A DNA stretch of 33,831 nucleotides, taken from the NCBI RefSeq assembly GCF_016654115.1, contig NZ_JAEQAZ010000034.1, positions 1-33,831 of the forward strand, given 5' to 3'. The translations under genes were made by a program, and so were the position numbers. This stretch comes from Streptomyces sp. MBT53. GTDB lineage: Bacteria > Actinomycetota > Actinomycetes > Streptomycetales > Streptomycetaceae. Shown here in pieces: positions 26,074-33,765 of this stretch. Under the pieces are notes generated by a model. It was not told the origin of the DNA and did no database searches. It worked only from the letters and a program-made list of their open reading frames with translations. Numbering within the stretch: the stretch's first letter is position 1; every line of letters begins with the position of its first letter.

Positions 26074-26112
26074 GCCCTCGGGGGTCTCCGTCAGGAGATC
26101 TCCGGGGGCTTT
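26074..26112 (+). terminator. Hairpin terminator between adpA and orn
   Basis: A 16-bp stem (26074-26089 with 26094-26109) contains three G-U pairs when read as plus-strand RNA. It has a GUCA loop and ends in TTT. The wobble pairs form only in that strand's RNA, so it should act on adpA transcription. Confidence 0.85.
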
Positions 26113-26185
26113 CGCGCGCCCCCCGCACCACAAGGTCACCGCACGGTTGGCTCAGCTGAGCGACGCGCACCTTAAGGTTAGACAC

Positions 26186-26788
26186 ATGAACGATCGCATG
26201 GTGTGGATCGACTGCGAGATGACCGGCCTCTCGCTGTCGGATGACGCTCTCGTCGAGGTGGCCGCCCTCGTCACCGACTCCGAGCTGAACGTGCTCGGCG
26301 AGGGGGTGGACATCGTCATCCGCCCGCCGGACCAGGCGCTGGAGACGATGCCGGACGTAGTACGCCAGATGCACACCGCGTCCGGCCTGCTCGACGAGTT
26401 GGCCGGCGGCACGACGCTGGCCGACGCGGAGGAGCTGGTCCTCGCGTACATCCGGGAGCACGTCAAGGAGCCGGGCAAGGCCCCGCTGTGCGGCAACTCC
26501 GTCGGCACCGACCGCGGTTTCCTCCTCCGTGACATGCCGACCCTGGAGGAGTACCTGCACTACCGCATCGTGGACGTGTCCTCGGTGAAGGAGCTGGCCC
26601 GCCGCTGGTACCCGCGGGCGTACTTCAACAGCCCCGAGAAGAAGGGCAATCACCGCGCCCTCGCCGACATCCGCGAGTCCATCGCGGAGCTGCGCTACTA
26701 CCGCGAGGCGATCTTCGTCCCGCAGCCCGGCCCCGACTCCGACACGGCTCGCACGATCGCCGCGAAGCACGTCCAGCCCGCGCGATAA
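26186..26788 (+). CDS. orn: Oligoribonuclease (DEDDh 3'-5' exonuclease)
   Basis: This 200-residue cytoplasmic exonuclease degrades di- to oligoribonucleotides, finishing RNA turnover and linearised c-di-GMP (pGpG) breakdown. All DEDDh residues are visible. WIDCEMTGL gives the first Asp and Glu, [13 protein letters not shown] the middle segment with its Asp, and [14 protein letters not shown] the catalytic His and last Asp. Length is slightly above that of the E. coli enzyme. The ATG at 26186 is chosen; an ATG four codons later is also possible. It follows adpA by 123 bp with a terminator between, consistent with reports that the two genes are not coupled in S. coelicolor. Confidence 0.95.
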   Translation: MNDRMVWIDCEMTGLSLSDDALVEVAALVTDSELNVLGEGVDIVIRPPDQALETMPDVVRQMHTASGLLDELAGGTTLADAEELVLAYIREHVKEPGKAPLCGNSVGTDRGFLLRDMPTLEEYLHYRIVDVSSVKELARRWYPRAYFNSPEKKGNHRALADIRESIAELRYYREAIFVPQPGPDSDTARTIAAKHVQPAR

Positions 26789-26869
26789 AGGCGGGCGCGA
26801 GCACCCCTTCGGACCCTGTACACTTTTTCTCGGCCGGTCGGAAACTCGCAGAGTGAACGACCGGGCATG

Positions 26870-26942
26870 GTGGGTGTAGCTCAGCTGGTAGAGCACCTGG
26901 TTGTGGTCCAGGAAGTCGCGGGTTCAAGTCCCGTCACTCACC
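26870..26942 (+). tRNA. tRNA-His (GTG anticodon)
   Basis: The cloverleaf is complete. The acceptor is GTGGGTG/CACTCAC with one G-T pair, the D stem is GCTC/GAGC, and the anticodon stem CCTGG/CCAGG carries loop TTGTGGT with anticodon GTG at 26903-26905. The T arm has TTCAAGT. The base before position 1 is G (26869) and the discriminator is C, giving the extra G(-1)-C73 pair specific to tRNA-His. CCA is not encoded. Confidence 0.97.
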
Positions 26943-26948
26943 CTCGAA

Positions 26949-26993
26949 GATCAAGGGCCGACCCGTGGTTACGGGTCGGCCCTTGATCCGTTT
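26949..26993 (+). terminator. Terminator downstream of tRNA-His
   Basis: A perfect 18-bp stem (GATCAAGGGCCGACCCGT and its complement) with a GGTT tetraloop is followed after two bases by TTT. It begins seven bases after the tRNA discriminator base. Confidence 0.93.
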
Positions 26994-27090
26994 CCGCCTT
27001 GTGGGAACACGGCGGGAACCACCCACCACCGGTTGTCACAAGCCGGTCACACCGCGTTCGCCGCACCCGTGCAGCGTCCATCATGCCCCT

Positions 27091-27744
27091 ATGCGCAGAA
27101 CGTCCCCGCGGGGAAGGACATCCAGGCCGCGTGGCCAGGCCAAGGCCGGGGACACCTTCCTCGTCATCGTCTTCGCCGGGATCGCAGGCGTCGGCCTGCT
27201 GCTCGCCCTGGTCAGCTGGGTCGCGACGACGCCCGCCGTGCAACCTGTCGCCGCCCTCGTTCTCGTCGGCGGCGGGGTCCTGGCCGTACGCCGGCGCGGC
27301 GCGCGCCAGGCCCGCCGGGCCGAGGAGGCCCGCGTCCGCGCCGCGCAGTCCACCGAGATCGCCCGCTACCACGTCATGGACCCGCGCCAGTTCGAGGACG
27401 CCATCGCCTACCTCTGCCACCGGGACGGATGCAGCGACGCCCGCCGGACCGGAGGCGCCGGGGACCTCGGGGCCGACGTCGTCGCGAACGCGCCCGACGG
27501 GCGGCGCATCGTCATCCAGTGCAAGCGCTACGGCCCGACGACCACCGTCGGCTCCGGCGACCTCCAGCGGTTCGGGGGCACCTGCTACAACGTCCACGGC
27601 GCCCAGGTCGCCGCCGTCGTCACCACCTCACGCTTCACGAAGCCGGCCACGAACTACGCACGGTCCATGGGCATCCGCCTCTTCGACCAGCACGCCCTGG
27701 CAGCCTGGGCCAGCCGCACCGGCCCCGCCCCCTGGATGCTGTGA
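27091..27744 (+). CDS. Membrane-anchored Mrr-type restriction endonuclease-like protein
   Basis: This 217-residue protein starts with a basic cytoplasmic leader and two transmembrane helices (FLVIVFAGIAGVGLLLALVS and VQPVAALVLVGGGVLAV). A short charged linker and a Mrr_cat nuclease domain follow. The domain opens with MDPRQFEDAIAYLC and carries PD-(D/E)xK-type residues in GDLGADVV and VIQCKRY. Its C-terminal part (GAQVAAVVTTSRFTKPATNYA, then LFDQHALAAWA) is characteristic of Mrr-like enzymes. No methylase or specificity partner is adjacent, as expected for a type IV-like or housekeeping nuclease. The ATG at 27091 is used; no clear ribosome-binding site is seen. The physiological target is unknown. 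Confidence 0.82.
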   Translation: MRRTSPRGRTSRPRGQAKAGDTFLVIVFAGIAGVGLLLALVSWVATTPAVQPVAALVLVGGGVLAVRRRGARQARRAEEARVRAAQSTEIARYHVMDPRQFEDAIAYLCHRDGCSDARRTGGAGDLGADVVANAPDGRRIVIQCKRYGPTTTVGSGDLQRFGGTCYNVHGAQVAAVVTTSRFTKPATNYARSMGIRLFDQHALAAWASRTGPAPWML

Positions 27745-27750
27745 GCCACG

Positions 27751-28257
27751 ATGGACACCGAACTCATCACCACCGCCCGGCTGGATCTCGTCCCTCTGAG
27801 CGCGACGCACGCGGAGGAAATGGCCACGGTCCTGTCCTCCCCCGCCCTCCACACCTTCATCGGCGGCGAACCGCTGACTCCCGACGCCCTGCGGACCCGC
27901 TACGAACGCCTCGTCGCAGGCTCCCCGGGTCCCTCAACCGCCGTCTGGTGCAACTGGGTTCTACGACTCCGGGCGGAGTCCCGTCTGGTGGGCACGGTCC
28001 AGGCGACGATCACCGAGGCGGCCTCGGTCGCGGAGATCGCGTGGGTGGTCGGAGCACCGTGGCAGGGGCGGGGCCTGGCCACGGAGGCGGCGAAGGGCCT
28101 GGTGTCCTGGCTCGGCGACCACGCGGTTTCCACGATCGTGGCGCACATCCACCCGGACCATCGGGCATCCGCCGCGGTCGCCACGGCAGTCGGGCTGGCG
28201 CCGACCGCACAGTGGCAGGACGGCGAGATCAGGTGGCAGCGCGCCACGCACCCGTGA
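27751..28257 (+). CDS. GNAT-family N-acetyltransferase (RimJ/RimL-like)
   Basis: This 168-residue protein has a GNAT fold of the RimJ/RimL/SpeG type. The N-terminal TARLDLVPLSATHAEEM is the usual 'T-x-R-L-x-L-x-P' opening. VGAPWQGRGLATEAAKGLVSWL contains the Q/R-x-x-G-x-G/A acetyl-CoA pyrophosphate loop. HPDHRASAAVATAVGLAPT matches the 'N-x-x-S-x-x-V-x-x-x-x-G' motif with substitutions. The start is 7 bp after the nuclease stop, so the two may share a transcript. The substrate cannot be read from sequence. The last 29 bp overlap the convergent kinase-like gene. Confidence 0.83.
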   Translation: MDTELITTARLDLVPLSATHAEEMATVLSSPALHTFIGGEPLTPDALRTRYERLVAGSPGPSTAVWCNWVLRLRAESRLVGTVQATITEAASVAEIAWVVGAPWQGRGLATEAAKGLVSWLGDHAVSTIVAHIHPDHRASAAVATAVGLAPTAQWQDGEIRWQRATHP

Positions 28258-29005
28258 ACTCCCGTACGCCCGCGAACCGTTCGGCGGGATCGGCGCGGGT
28301 AGCCCTTTCCAGTACGGCGAGTTGACCCGCCGTACCGCGCCAGGCCCGGCGCTCCCCGCCGTCGAGGAGGAGACGGGCGCTGCGGCCGAGGGCGTAGACC
28401 GTCGTACGGATGTCGATGACGGAGCCCCGGTACCACTCCTCGGGGGCCATGAAGCGGGCCGAGCCCGGGAGGCGGTCCGCGTCGAGGACGAAGGGGCCGG
28501 GGCGGTACTCGTCGAGGTCGACGAGGTGGAGCGCGTCGCCGCCGAAGTCGTACAGGAACGCGCCGTCGTAGAGGTCGACCGCCACCATGCCCGCGGCCTC
28601 GACCGCGAGGTGCGCGTCCAGGACCCGGTCGACCGCGCGCAGGACGGAGGCGAGGGGCAGCGCGTGGAAACGGGCGCGGGCGGGGCCGTACAGGGACTCC
28701 CCGTGGCGCCAGGGCATGACCGCCGCCGTACGGCCACTGCCCGCCACCGCGATCCGGTGCGGCTGCGGGACGATCGCCGGGTGCCGTACCGCCTGATGGA
28801 AGGTCCAGGCTCGGTCGAGTGAGGCCTGGGCGGCGGCAGTTGTCGCCTCCTTCACGAACCAGCGCTCGCCGTCCGGGAGTTGGACACCGTACGAGACACA
28901 TCCCGAGTCCTGCTCGCGGAAGACGCGGAACACCTCGCCCACCGTGCGGAGGTACGGCTCGACGGCGGGGACTTCGGCGACGGCCAGGAGGGGATGGGAG
29001 GTCAC
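28229..29005 (-). CDS. Protein kinase-like protein with atypical catalytic loop
   Basis: This 258-residue single-domain protein resembles a bacterial Ser/Thr kinase. WFVKEA carries the probable ATP-anchoring lysine (K52). AAGMVAVDLYDGAFLYDF holds a probable catalytic aspartate (D144). LHLVDLDEYRPGPF occupies the DFG position, and GSARFMAPEEW is the APE motif of the activation segment, followed by IRTTVYALGRSA. The usual HRD histidine/arginine and the catalytic-loop asparagine are not present, and the glycine loop is weak. It may be an atypical small-molecule or protein kinase, or a pseudokinase. A GTG at 29005 is chosen; a TTG two codons upstream (29011) is possible. It overlaps the convergent acetyltransferase gene by 29 bp. 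Confidence 0.7.
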   Translation of the reverse strand: MTSHPLLAVAEVPAVEPYLRTVGEVFRVFREQDSGCVSYGVQLPDGERWFVKEATTAAAQASLDRAWTFHQAVRHPAIVPQPHRIAVAGSGRTAAVMPWRHGESLYGPARARFHALPLASVLRAVDRVLDAHLAVEAAGMVAVDLYDGAFLYDFGGDALHLVDLDEYRPGPFVLDADRLPGSARFMAPEEWYRGSVIDIRTTVYALGRSARLLLDGGERRAWRGTAGQLAVLERATRADPAERFAGVREFTGAWRAAT

Positions 29006-29035
29006 GGGCAACAGCTTGGCCGAGCGACCGCTTCT

Positions 29036-30091
29036 TCATGAAGACGCTCGCGTCACCAACTCCGTTGCCAGTACCGCCTGTCGGCGTTCGAGTTCCCGGG
29101 AGGTGGCCGGGCGCCGGTCCGCGATCTCGGCCAGCAGGAGGTCGATCATCGCGCGGCCCATCTCCTCGATTGGCTGGCGGACGCTGGTGAGGGGCGGGTC
29201 CATGTGGCGGGCTATGGCCGAGTCGTCGTAGCCGACGAGGGCGACGTCGTCGGGGATACGGCGGCCCTCCTCGCGGAGCACCTGGCGGGCGCCGGCCGCC
29301 ATGACGTCCGAGCCGGCGAAGACCGCGTCGACGTCGGGGCGGCGGGCGAGCAGTTCCTTCATCGCCCGGCGGCCGCCCTCCTCGGTGAAGTCGCCCGGCT
29401 GGATGAGGTGTTCGTCCACTTCGTGGCCCGCGTCGAGCAGTGCCTCGCGGTAGCCGTCGACGCGGCGCTGGGCGCCGTAGACGTCGAGGCGGCCGGTGAT
29501 GTGGGCGATGCGGGTGCGGCCGCGCGTCAGCAGGTGTTCCACCGCCGAGCGGGCTCCGCCGTAGTTGTCCGAGTCGACGGAGGTGAGGGTTTCCGCCGCC
29601 GAGCGCGGGCCGCTGATCACCGCCGGGATTTCCAGTTGCGCCAGCAAGTCCGGCAGCGGGTCGTCCGCGTGGACGGAGACGAGAAGGACGCCGTCCACGC
29701 GGTGTGCGGCCAAGTACTGGGCGAGGCGCTGCCGTTCGCGGTCGCTGCCCGCGAAGATCAGGAGCAACTGCATCTCGGTTTCCGAGAGTTCGGCTCCTAC
29801 GCCCTTGAGCATGTCCGAGAAGTACGGTTCCGCGAAGAAGCGGGTCTCCGGCTCGGGGACGACGAGGGCGATGGCGTCGGTGCGGTTCGCGGCGAGGGCG
29901 CGGGCGGCCGTGTTGGGGACGTAGCCGAGTTCGGCGACCGCCGCCTCGACGGCCGCGCGGGTCGCGTCGCTGACTCTTGGCGAACCGTTGATGACCCGGG
30001 AGACCGTGCCGCGGCCCACTCCGGCGCGCGCCGCGACCTCCTCCAAGGTCGGCCGGCCGCCGCTCCGGCCCCGCGCTCCGTGGCTTGCCAT
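29036..30091 (-). CDS. cebR: CebR, LacI-family repressor of cellobiose utilisation
   Basis: This 351-residue LacI/GalR regulator has an N-terminal helix-turn-helix (PTLEEVAARAGVGRGTVSRVIN) and hinge helix (YVPNTAARALAANRT). A periplasmic-binding-protein-like effector domain follows, including DAVFAGSDVMAAGA and DVALVGYDDSAIA. In Streptomyces, CebR represses cebEFG and bglC and is released by cellobiose or cellotriose. The ATG at 30091 has a perfect AGGAGG 8 nt upstream, so the longer frame from 30115 is rejected. It is divergent from cebE with a perfect 14-bp CebR box between them. Identification rests on family, operator and neighbours together. Confidence 0.93.
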   Translation of the reverse strand: MASHGARGRSGGRPTLEEVAARAGVGRGTVSRVINGSPRVSDATRAAVEAAVAELGYVPNTAARALAANRTDAIALVVPEPETRFFAEPYFSDMLKGVGAELSETEMQLLLIFAGSDRERQRLAQYLAAHRVDGVLLVSVHADDPLPDLLAQLEIPAVISGPRSAAETLTSVDSDNYGGARSAVEHLLTRGRTRIAHITGRLDVYGAQRRVDGYREALLDAGHEVDEHLIQPGDFTEEGGRRAMKELLARRPDVDAVFAGSDVMAAGARQVLREEGRRIPDDVALVGYDDSAIARHMDPPLTSVRQPIEEMGRAMIDLLLAEIADRRPATSRELERRQAVLATELVTRASS

Positions 30092-30421
30092 TGGCTCCGC
30101 CTCCTGTAGACCCACCCGTTGGCCTGGAATGTAACAGTCCTGATCAGGGAAGAGGGGCGTGCGGAGCCCCGCCTCCGGCCGAATCCCCGCCTCCCGCTCG
30201 GTTAGCTAACAGACGAATAACTGAACGCATCTCTCCGCGTCCGGTCCCTTGACACCCCCGCGCGAACCGACGACTCTTCAACACATCACCGGTGGGAGCG
30301 CTCCCACGGTACCTGACACATACACATCCCGCACGTTCCCCGCCCGAGCCGCAGCGTGAACTAACGGGCCCAACAATGCAGTTGGCCGGGGGGTCGGCAC
30401 GTCAGGCAACAGGAGGACGCA
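30092..30421. other. cebR-cebE divergent regulatory region
   Basis: This 330-bp region separates the divergent start codons. It contains a perfect CebR box at 30293-30306, nearer to cebE, and AGGAGG immediately upstream of both starts. A small inverted repeat (gttagctaac) lies at 30201-30210. No gene was found. Confidence 0.75.
30293..30306. promoter_or_regulatory. CebR box upstream of cebE
   Basis: TGGGAGCGCTCCCA is a perfect 14-bp palindrome identical to the published CebR-box consensus. It lies 115 bp before the cebE ATG. Confidence 0.95.
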
Positions 30422-31741
30422 ATGCGCACGAGTACCCGACGGTCCCATCGGCTGATGGCCCTCGCGGCCGTCGCCGCCCTGACCACGGGGGTGCTGGCCG
30501 GTTGTTCCAGCGACTCGGACGGCACCTCGTCGAACGCGAGTGACAGCGGCAAGGGCAAGACCACGCTGACCGTCGGTACCTTCGGCGTCTTCGGCTACAA
30601 GCAGGCCGGTCTGTACGACGAGTACATGAAGCTCCACCCGAACATCACCATCAAGGAGGACGTCACCACCCGTACCGACGTGTACTGGCCCAAGGTCCTC
30701 ACCCGGCTCCAGGCCGGCGCGGGCACCGACGACATCCAGGCCATCGAGGTCGGCAACATCACCGAGGCCGTCCAGACGCAGGCCGACAAGTTCGTCGACC
30801 TCGGCAAGGACGTCGACAAGTCGCAGTGGCTGCCCTGGAAGAACGCCCAGGCCACCACCAAGGACGGCAAGCAGATAGGCCTCGGCACCGACACCGGCCC
30901 GATGGCGATCTGCTACCGCAAGGACCTCTTCAAGAAGGCCGGTCTGCCCACCGACCGCACCCAGCTCGCCGCCCTGTGGAAGGGCGACTGGACGAAGTAC
31001 GTCAATGTCGGCAAGGACTACATGAAGAAGGCGCCCAAGGGCACCAAGTTCGTGGACTCCGCGTCCTCCGTCTACAACGCGGCCATCGGCGGCGAGAGCC
31101 AGCGGTACTACGACAAGGACGGCAACGTCATCTGGGACAAGTCGACCGGCGTCAAGGCGGCTTGGAACGCGGCGATGGAGGTCGCCACCAGCAACATGTC
31201 GGCGAAGCTGAAGCAGTTCGACCCGACCTGGGACCAGGGCTTCGCCAACGCCAGCTTCGCGACGGTGGCCTGCCCCGCCTGGATGATGGGCTACATCCAG
31301 GAGAAGGCCGGCACCTCCGGCAGCGGCAACTGGGACGTGGCGGCGGCGCCGACCGCGGCCAACTGGGGCGGTTCCTTCCTCGGTGTTCCCACGGCGTCCA
31401 AGCACCAGGCCGACGCGATCGCGCTGGCGAAGTGGCTGACCGCGCCGGAGCAGCAGGAGAAGGTCTTCGCCAAGCAGGCGAGCTTCCCGTCCACCCCGGC
31501 GGCGTACCCGAACCTGAAGCCGGCCGCCGCCACGACGGCCTACTTCTCGAACGCGCCGATCACGCAGATCTTCTCCGACTCGGCGAAGACGATCCCGGTC
31601 CAGGTCTTCGGCATCAAGGACCAGCCGATCGGTACCGCGATCACTGACGTCGGCATCCTCCAGGTGGAGCAGAAGGGCAAGACCCCGGCCCAGGGATGGA
31701 GCGCCGCCACCAAGGAGATCAAGGACGTGCTCGGGCAGTGA
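30422..31741 (+). CDS. cebE: CebE, cello-oligosaccharide-binding lipoprotein
   Basis: This 439-residue family 1 solute-binding lipoprotein captures cellobiose and cellotriose at the cell surface. The signal sequence ends in the lipobox LAGC with lipidated Cys28. A Ser/Asp/Gly-rich tether follows, then the binding protein (TTLTVGTFGVFGYKQAGLYDEY). Aromatic residues typical of sugar stacking are frequent. Length matches known CebE. The ATG at 30422 follows AGGAGG. It is controlled by the upstream CebR box and overlaps cebF by 4 bp (GTGA). In the streptomycete cellulose system transported sugars signal through CebR and also induce cellulases. Confidence 0.94.
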   Translation: MRTSTRRSHRLMALAAVAALTTGVLAGCSSDSDGTSSNASDSGKGKTTLTVGTFGVFGYKQAGLYDEYMKLHPNITIKEDVTTRTDVYWPKVLTRLQAGAGTDDIQAIEVGNITEAVQTQADKFVDLGKDVDKSQWLPWKNAQATTKDGKQIGLGTDTGPMAICYRKDLFKKAGLPTDRTQLAALWKGDWTKYVNVGKDYMKKAPKGTKFVDSASSVYNAAIGGESQRYYDKDGNVIWDKSTGVKAAWNAAMEVATSNMSAKLKQFDPTWDQGFANASFATVACPAWMMGYIQEKAGTSGSGNWDVAAAPTAANWGGSFLGVPTASKHQADAIALAKWLTAPEQQEKVFAKQASFPSTPAAYPNLKPAAATTAYFSNAPITQIFSDSAKTIPVQVFGIKDQPIGTAITDVGILQVEQKGKTPAQGWSAATKEIKDVLGQ

Positions 31742-32760
31742 GCAGCTCCAAGCAGGCCCTCGCACACCCCGCGCCGGGCTCCGGCGCCGCGCCCGGCCAC
31801 GAGCCGGGCGCGGCCCGCGGCGGTCGCGGTACGCCGGCGCCCGGCCCGAGTTCGTGGCGGAGCCGGCTGTACCGCTGGGACATGAAGGCGTCGCCGTACG
31901 CGTTCATCTCCCCCTTCTTCATCATCTTCGGGGCCTTCGGGCTCATCCCGCTCCTCTACACGGCCTGGTACTCGCTGCACAACGTGCAGTTGTCGTCGCT
32001 GGACCACAAGTCGTGGGCGGGGCTGGACAATTACCGGAACCTGTTGTCCTCGGACTTCTTCTGGAACGCCCTGAAGAACACGTTCACCATCGGTCTGATC
32101 TCCACCGTGCCGCAGCTGTTGATGGCGATCGGGATCGCGCATCTGCTCAACTACCGGCTGCGCGGCTCGACCGTGTGGCGGGTCGTGATGCTCACTCCGT
32201 ACGCCACCTCGGTGGCGGCGGCGACCCTCGTCTTCACGCTGCTGTACTCGTGGGACGGCGGAATGGTCAACTGGCTGCTGCACTTCGTGGGCGTGGACGC
32301 GATCAACTGGCGTGAGTCCACGTGGGGTTCGCAGTTCGCGGTGTCGTCGATCGTGATCTGGCGCTGGACGGGCTACAACGCGCTGATCTATCTCGCGGCG
32401 ATGCAGGCGATCTCCGCCGACCTCTACGAGTCGGCGGCCATCGACGGCGCCAACCGCTGGCAGCAGTTCCGCCATGTGACGATCCCCCAACTCCGGCCCA
32501 CGATCCTCTTCACGGTGGTCGTCTCCACCATCGGCGCGACCCAACTCTTCGGCGAGCCCCTGCTGTTCGGCGGGGTCAGCGGTTCGAAGGGCGGCTCCGA
32601 GCACCAGTACCAGACGCTCGGTCTGTACATGTACGACCAGGGCTGGATCATCGGCAACCTCGGCAAGGCGTCCGCGATCGCCTGGTCGATGTTCCTGATC
32701 CTGCTGATCGTCGCCGCGATCAACCTGCTGTTCACCCGACGGCTGAGGAAGTCCCAATGA
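31738..32760 (+). CDS. cebF: CebF, cello-oligosaccharide ABC transporter permease
   Basis: This 340-residue integral membrane protein is a MalF-type permease with six predicted helices after a 55-residue Pro/Ala/Gly-rich cytoplasmic leader. The first helix is AFISPFFIIFGAFGLIPLLYTAW. The EAA loop that contacts the ATPase is YESAAIDGANRWQQFRHVTIPQLRP. The GTG at 31738 overlaps the cebE stop (GTGA) and is preferred over an upstream start inside cebE. It overlaps cebG by 4 bp (ATGA). No ATPase gene is in the operon; Streptomyces use the shared MsiK ATPase encoded elsewhere. Confidence 0.94.
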   Translation: MSSSKQALAHPAPGSGAAPGHEPGAARGGRGTPAPGPSSWRSRLYRWDMKASPYAFISPFFIIFGAFGLIPLLYTAWYSLHNVQLSSLDHKSWAGLDNYRNLLSSDFFWNALKNTFTIGLISTVPQLLMAIGIAHLLNYRLRGSTVWRVVMLTPYATSVAAATLVFTLLYSWDGGMVNWLLHFVGVDAINWRESTWGSQFAVSSIVIWRWTGYNALIYLAAMQAISADLYESAAIDGANRWQQFRHVTIPQLRPTILFTVVVSTIGATQLFGEPLLFGGVSGSKGGSEHQYQTLGLYMYDQGWIIGNLGKASAIAWSMFLILLIVAAINLLFTRRLRKSQ

Positions 32761-33662
32761 CCACAAGCGAATTGACACTCCCTCAGGACCGGGTGCCCGC
32801 ACCGGCGGCACGCGCCCCGCGCCGCCGGGTGATGGGCGCGGGCAAGCAGATGCACGCGGGCCCGCTGACCTACGTCGTCCTGGTGGTCTTCGCGCTGGTC
32901 TCGCTGGCCCCGCTGGTGTGGACGGCGATCGCGGCCTCGCGCACCAACACGCGGCTCGCCCAGACCCCGCCGCCGCTGTGGTTCGGCGGGAACCTGTTCA
33001 AGAACCTCCAGACGGCCTGGGACCAGGCCGGCATGGGCACCGCGATGTTCAACTCCACGGTCGTCGCGGGCACGATCACCATCGGCACGGTGCTGTTCTC
33101 CACCCTGGCGGGCTTCGCCTTCGCCAAGCTGAAGTTCCGCTTCTCCAGCACCCTGCTCCTGCTCACCATCGGCACGATGATGATCCCGCCCCAACTGGCC
33201 GTCGTACCGCTGTACTTGTGGATGGCCGACCTGCACTGGTCGAACCACCTCCAGACGGTGATCCTGCCGACTCTGGTCAGCGCCTTCGGTACGTTCTTCA
33301 TGCGCCAGTACCTCGTCCAGGCCCTGCCGACGGAACTGATCGAGGCGGCGAGAGTGGACGGCGCGAGCAGCCTCCGGGTGGTCTGGCACGTGGTCTTCCC
33401 GGCCGCCCGCCCGGCCATGGCGGTCCTGGGCCTTCTGACCTTCGTGATGGCCTGGAACGACTTCCTCTGGCCGATCATCGCCCTCAACCAGCAGAACCCC
33501 ACCGTCCAGGTCGCCCTGAACTCCCTGGGCACCGGCTACATCCCCGACCAGTCGGTGATCATGGCGGGCGCACTGCTGGGCACGCTGCCCCTGCTGATCG
33601 CCTTCCTGCTCTTCGGCAAGCAGATCGTGGGCGGGATCATGCAGGGCGCGGTCAAGGGCTGA
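32757..33662 (+). CDS. cebG: CebG, cello-oligosaccharide ABC transporter permease
   Basis: This 301-residue MalG-type permease has six predicted helices. The first is LTYVVLVVFALVSLAPLVWT. The EAA motif is LIEAARVDGASSLRVVWHVV. MAWNDFLWPIIAL lies in a later helix and GALLGTLPLLIAFLLF in the last one. It pairs with CebF to form the import channel for cellobiose. The ATG at 32757 overlaps the cebF stop. A GC-rich hairpin follows 11 bp after the stop, and bglC lies about 100 bp downstream under its own CebR box. Confidence 0.95.
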   Translation: MTTSELTLPQDRVPAPAARAPRRRVMGAGKQMHAGPLTYVVLVVFALVSLAPLVWTAIAASRTNTRLAQTPPPLWFGGNLFKNLQTAWDQAGMGTAMFNSTVVAGTITIGTVLFSTLAGFAFAKLKFRFSSTLLLLTIGTMMIPPQLAVVPLYLWMADLHWSNHLQTVILPTLVSAFGTFFMRQYLVQALPTELIEAARVDGASSLRVVWHVVFPAARPAMAVLGLLTFVMAWNDFLWPIIALNQQNPTVQVALNSLGTGYIPDQSVIMAGALLGTLPLLIAFLLFGKQIVGGIMQGAVKG

Positions 33663-33673
33663 CCCCCCGATCC

Positions 33674-33700
33674 GGGGCCGAGCACACCAGTCTCGGCCCC
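33674..33700. terminator. Hairpin after cebG
   Basis: GGGGCCGAG (33674-33682) pairs perfectly with CTCGGCCCC (33692-33700) around a 9-nt loop. There is no T-run. It may partly end cebEFG transcription before bglC. Confidence 0.7.
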
Positions 33701-33751
33701 TCCCTCCCCCGTCCTCCCCTCCTCCTACTCATTGGTCTCCACGACCCCTTA

Positions 33752-33765
33752 TGGGAGCGCTTCCA
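33752..33765. promoter_or_regulatory. CebR box at the start of bglC
   Basis: TGGGAGCGCTTCCA differs from the perfect CebR palindrome at one position. Its last base is the A of the bglC ATG, and its GGGAG half is also the apparent ribosome-binding site. Confidence 0.9.

Noticed and set aside
26870..27744. Integrated element at tRNA-His
   Set aside because: No integrase, excisionase or duplicated tRNA 3' end was found, and the tRNA is followed by its own perfect terminator.
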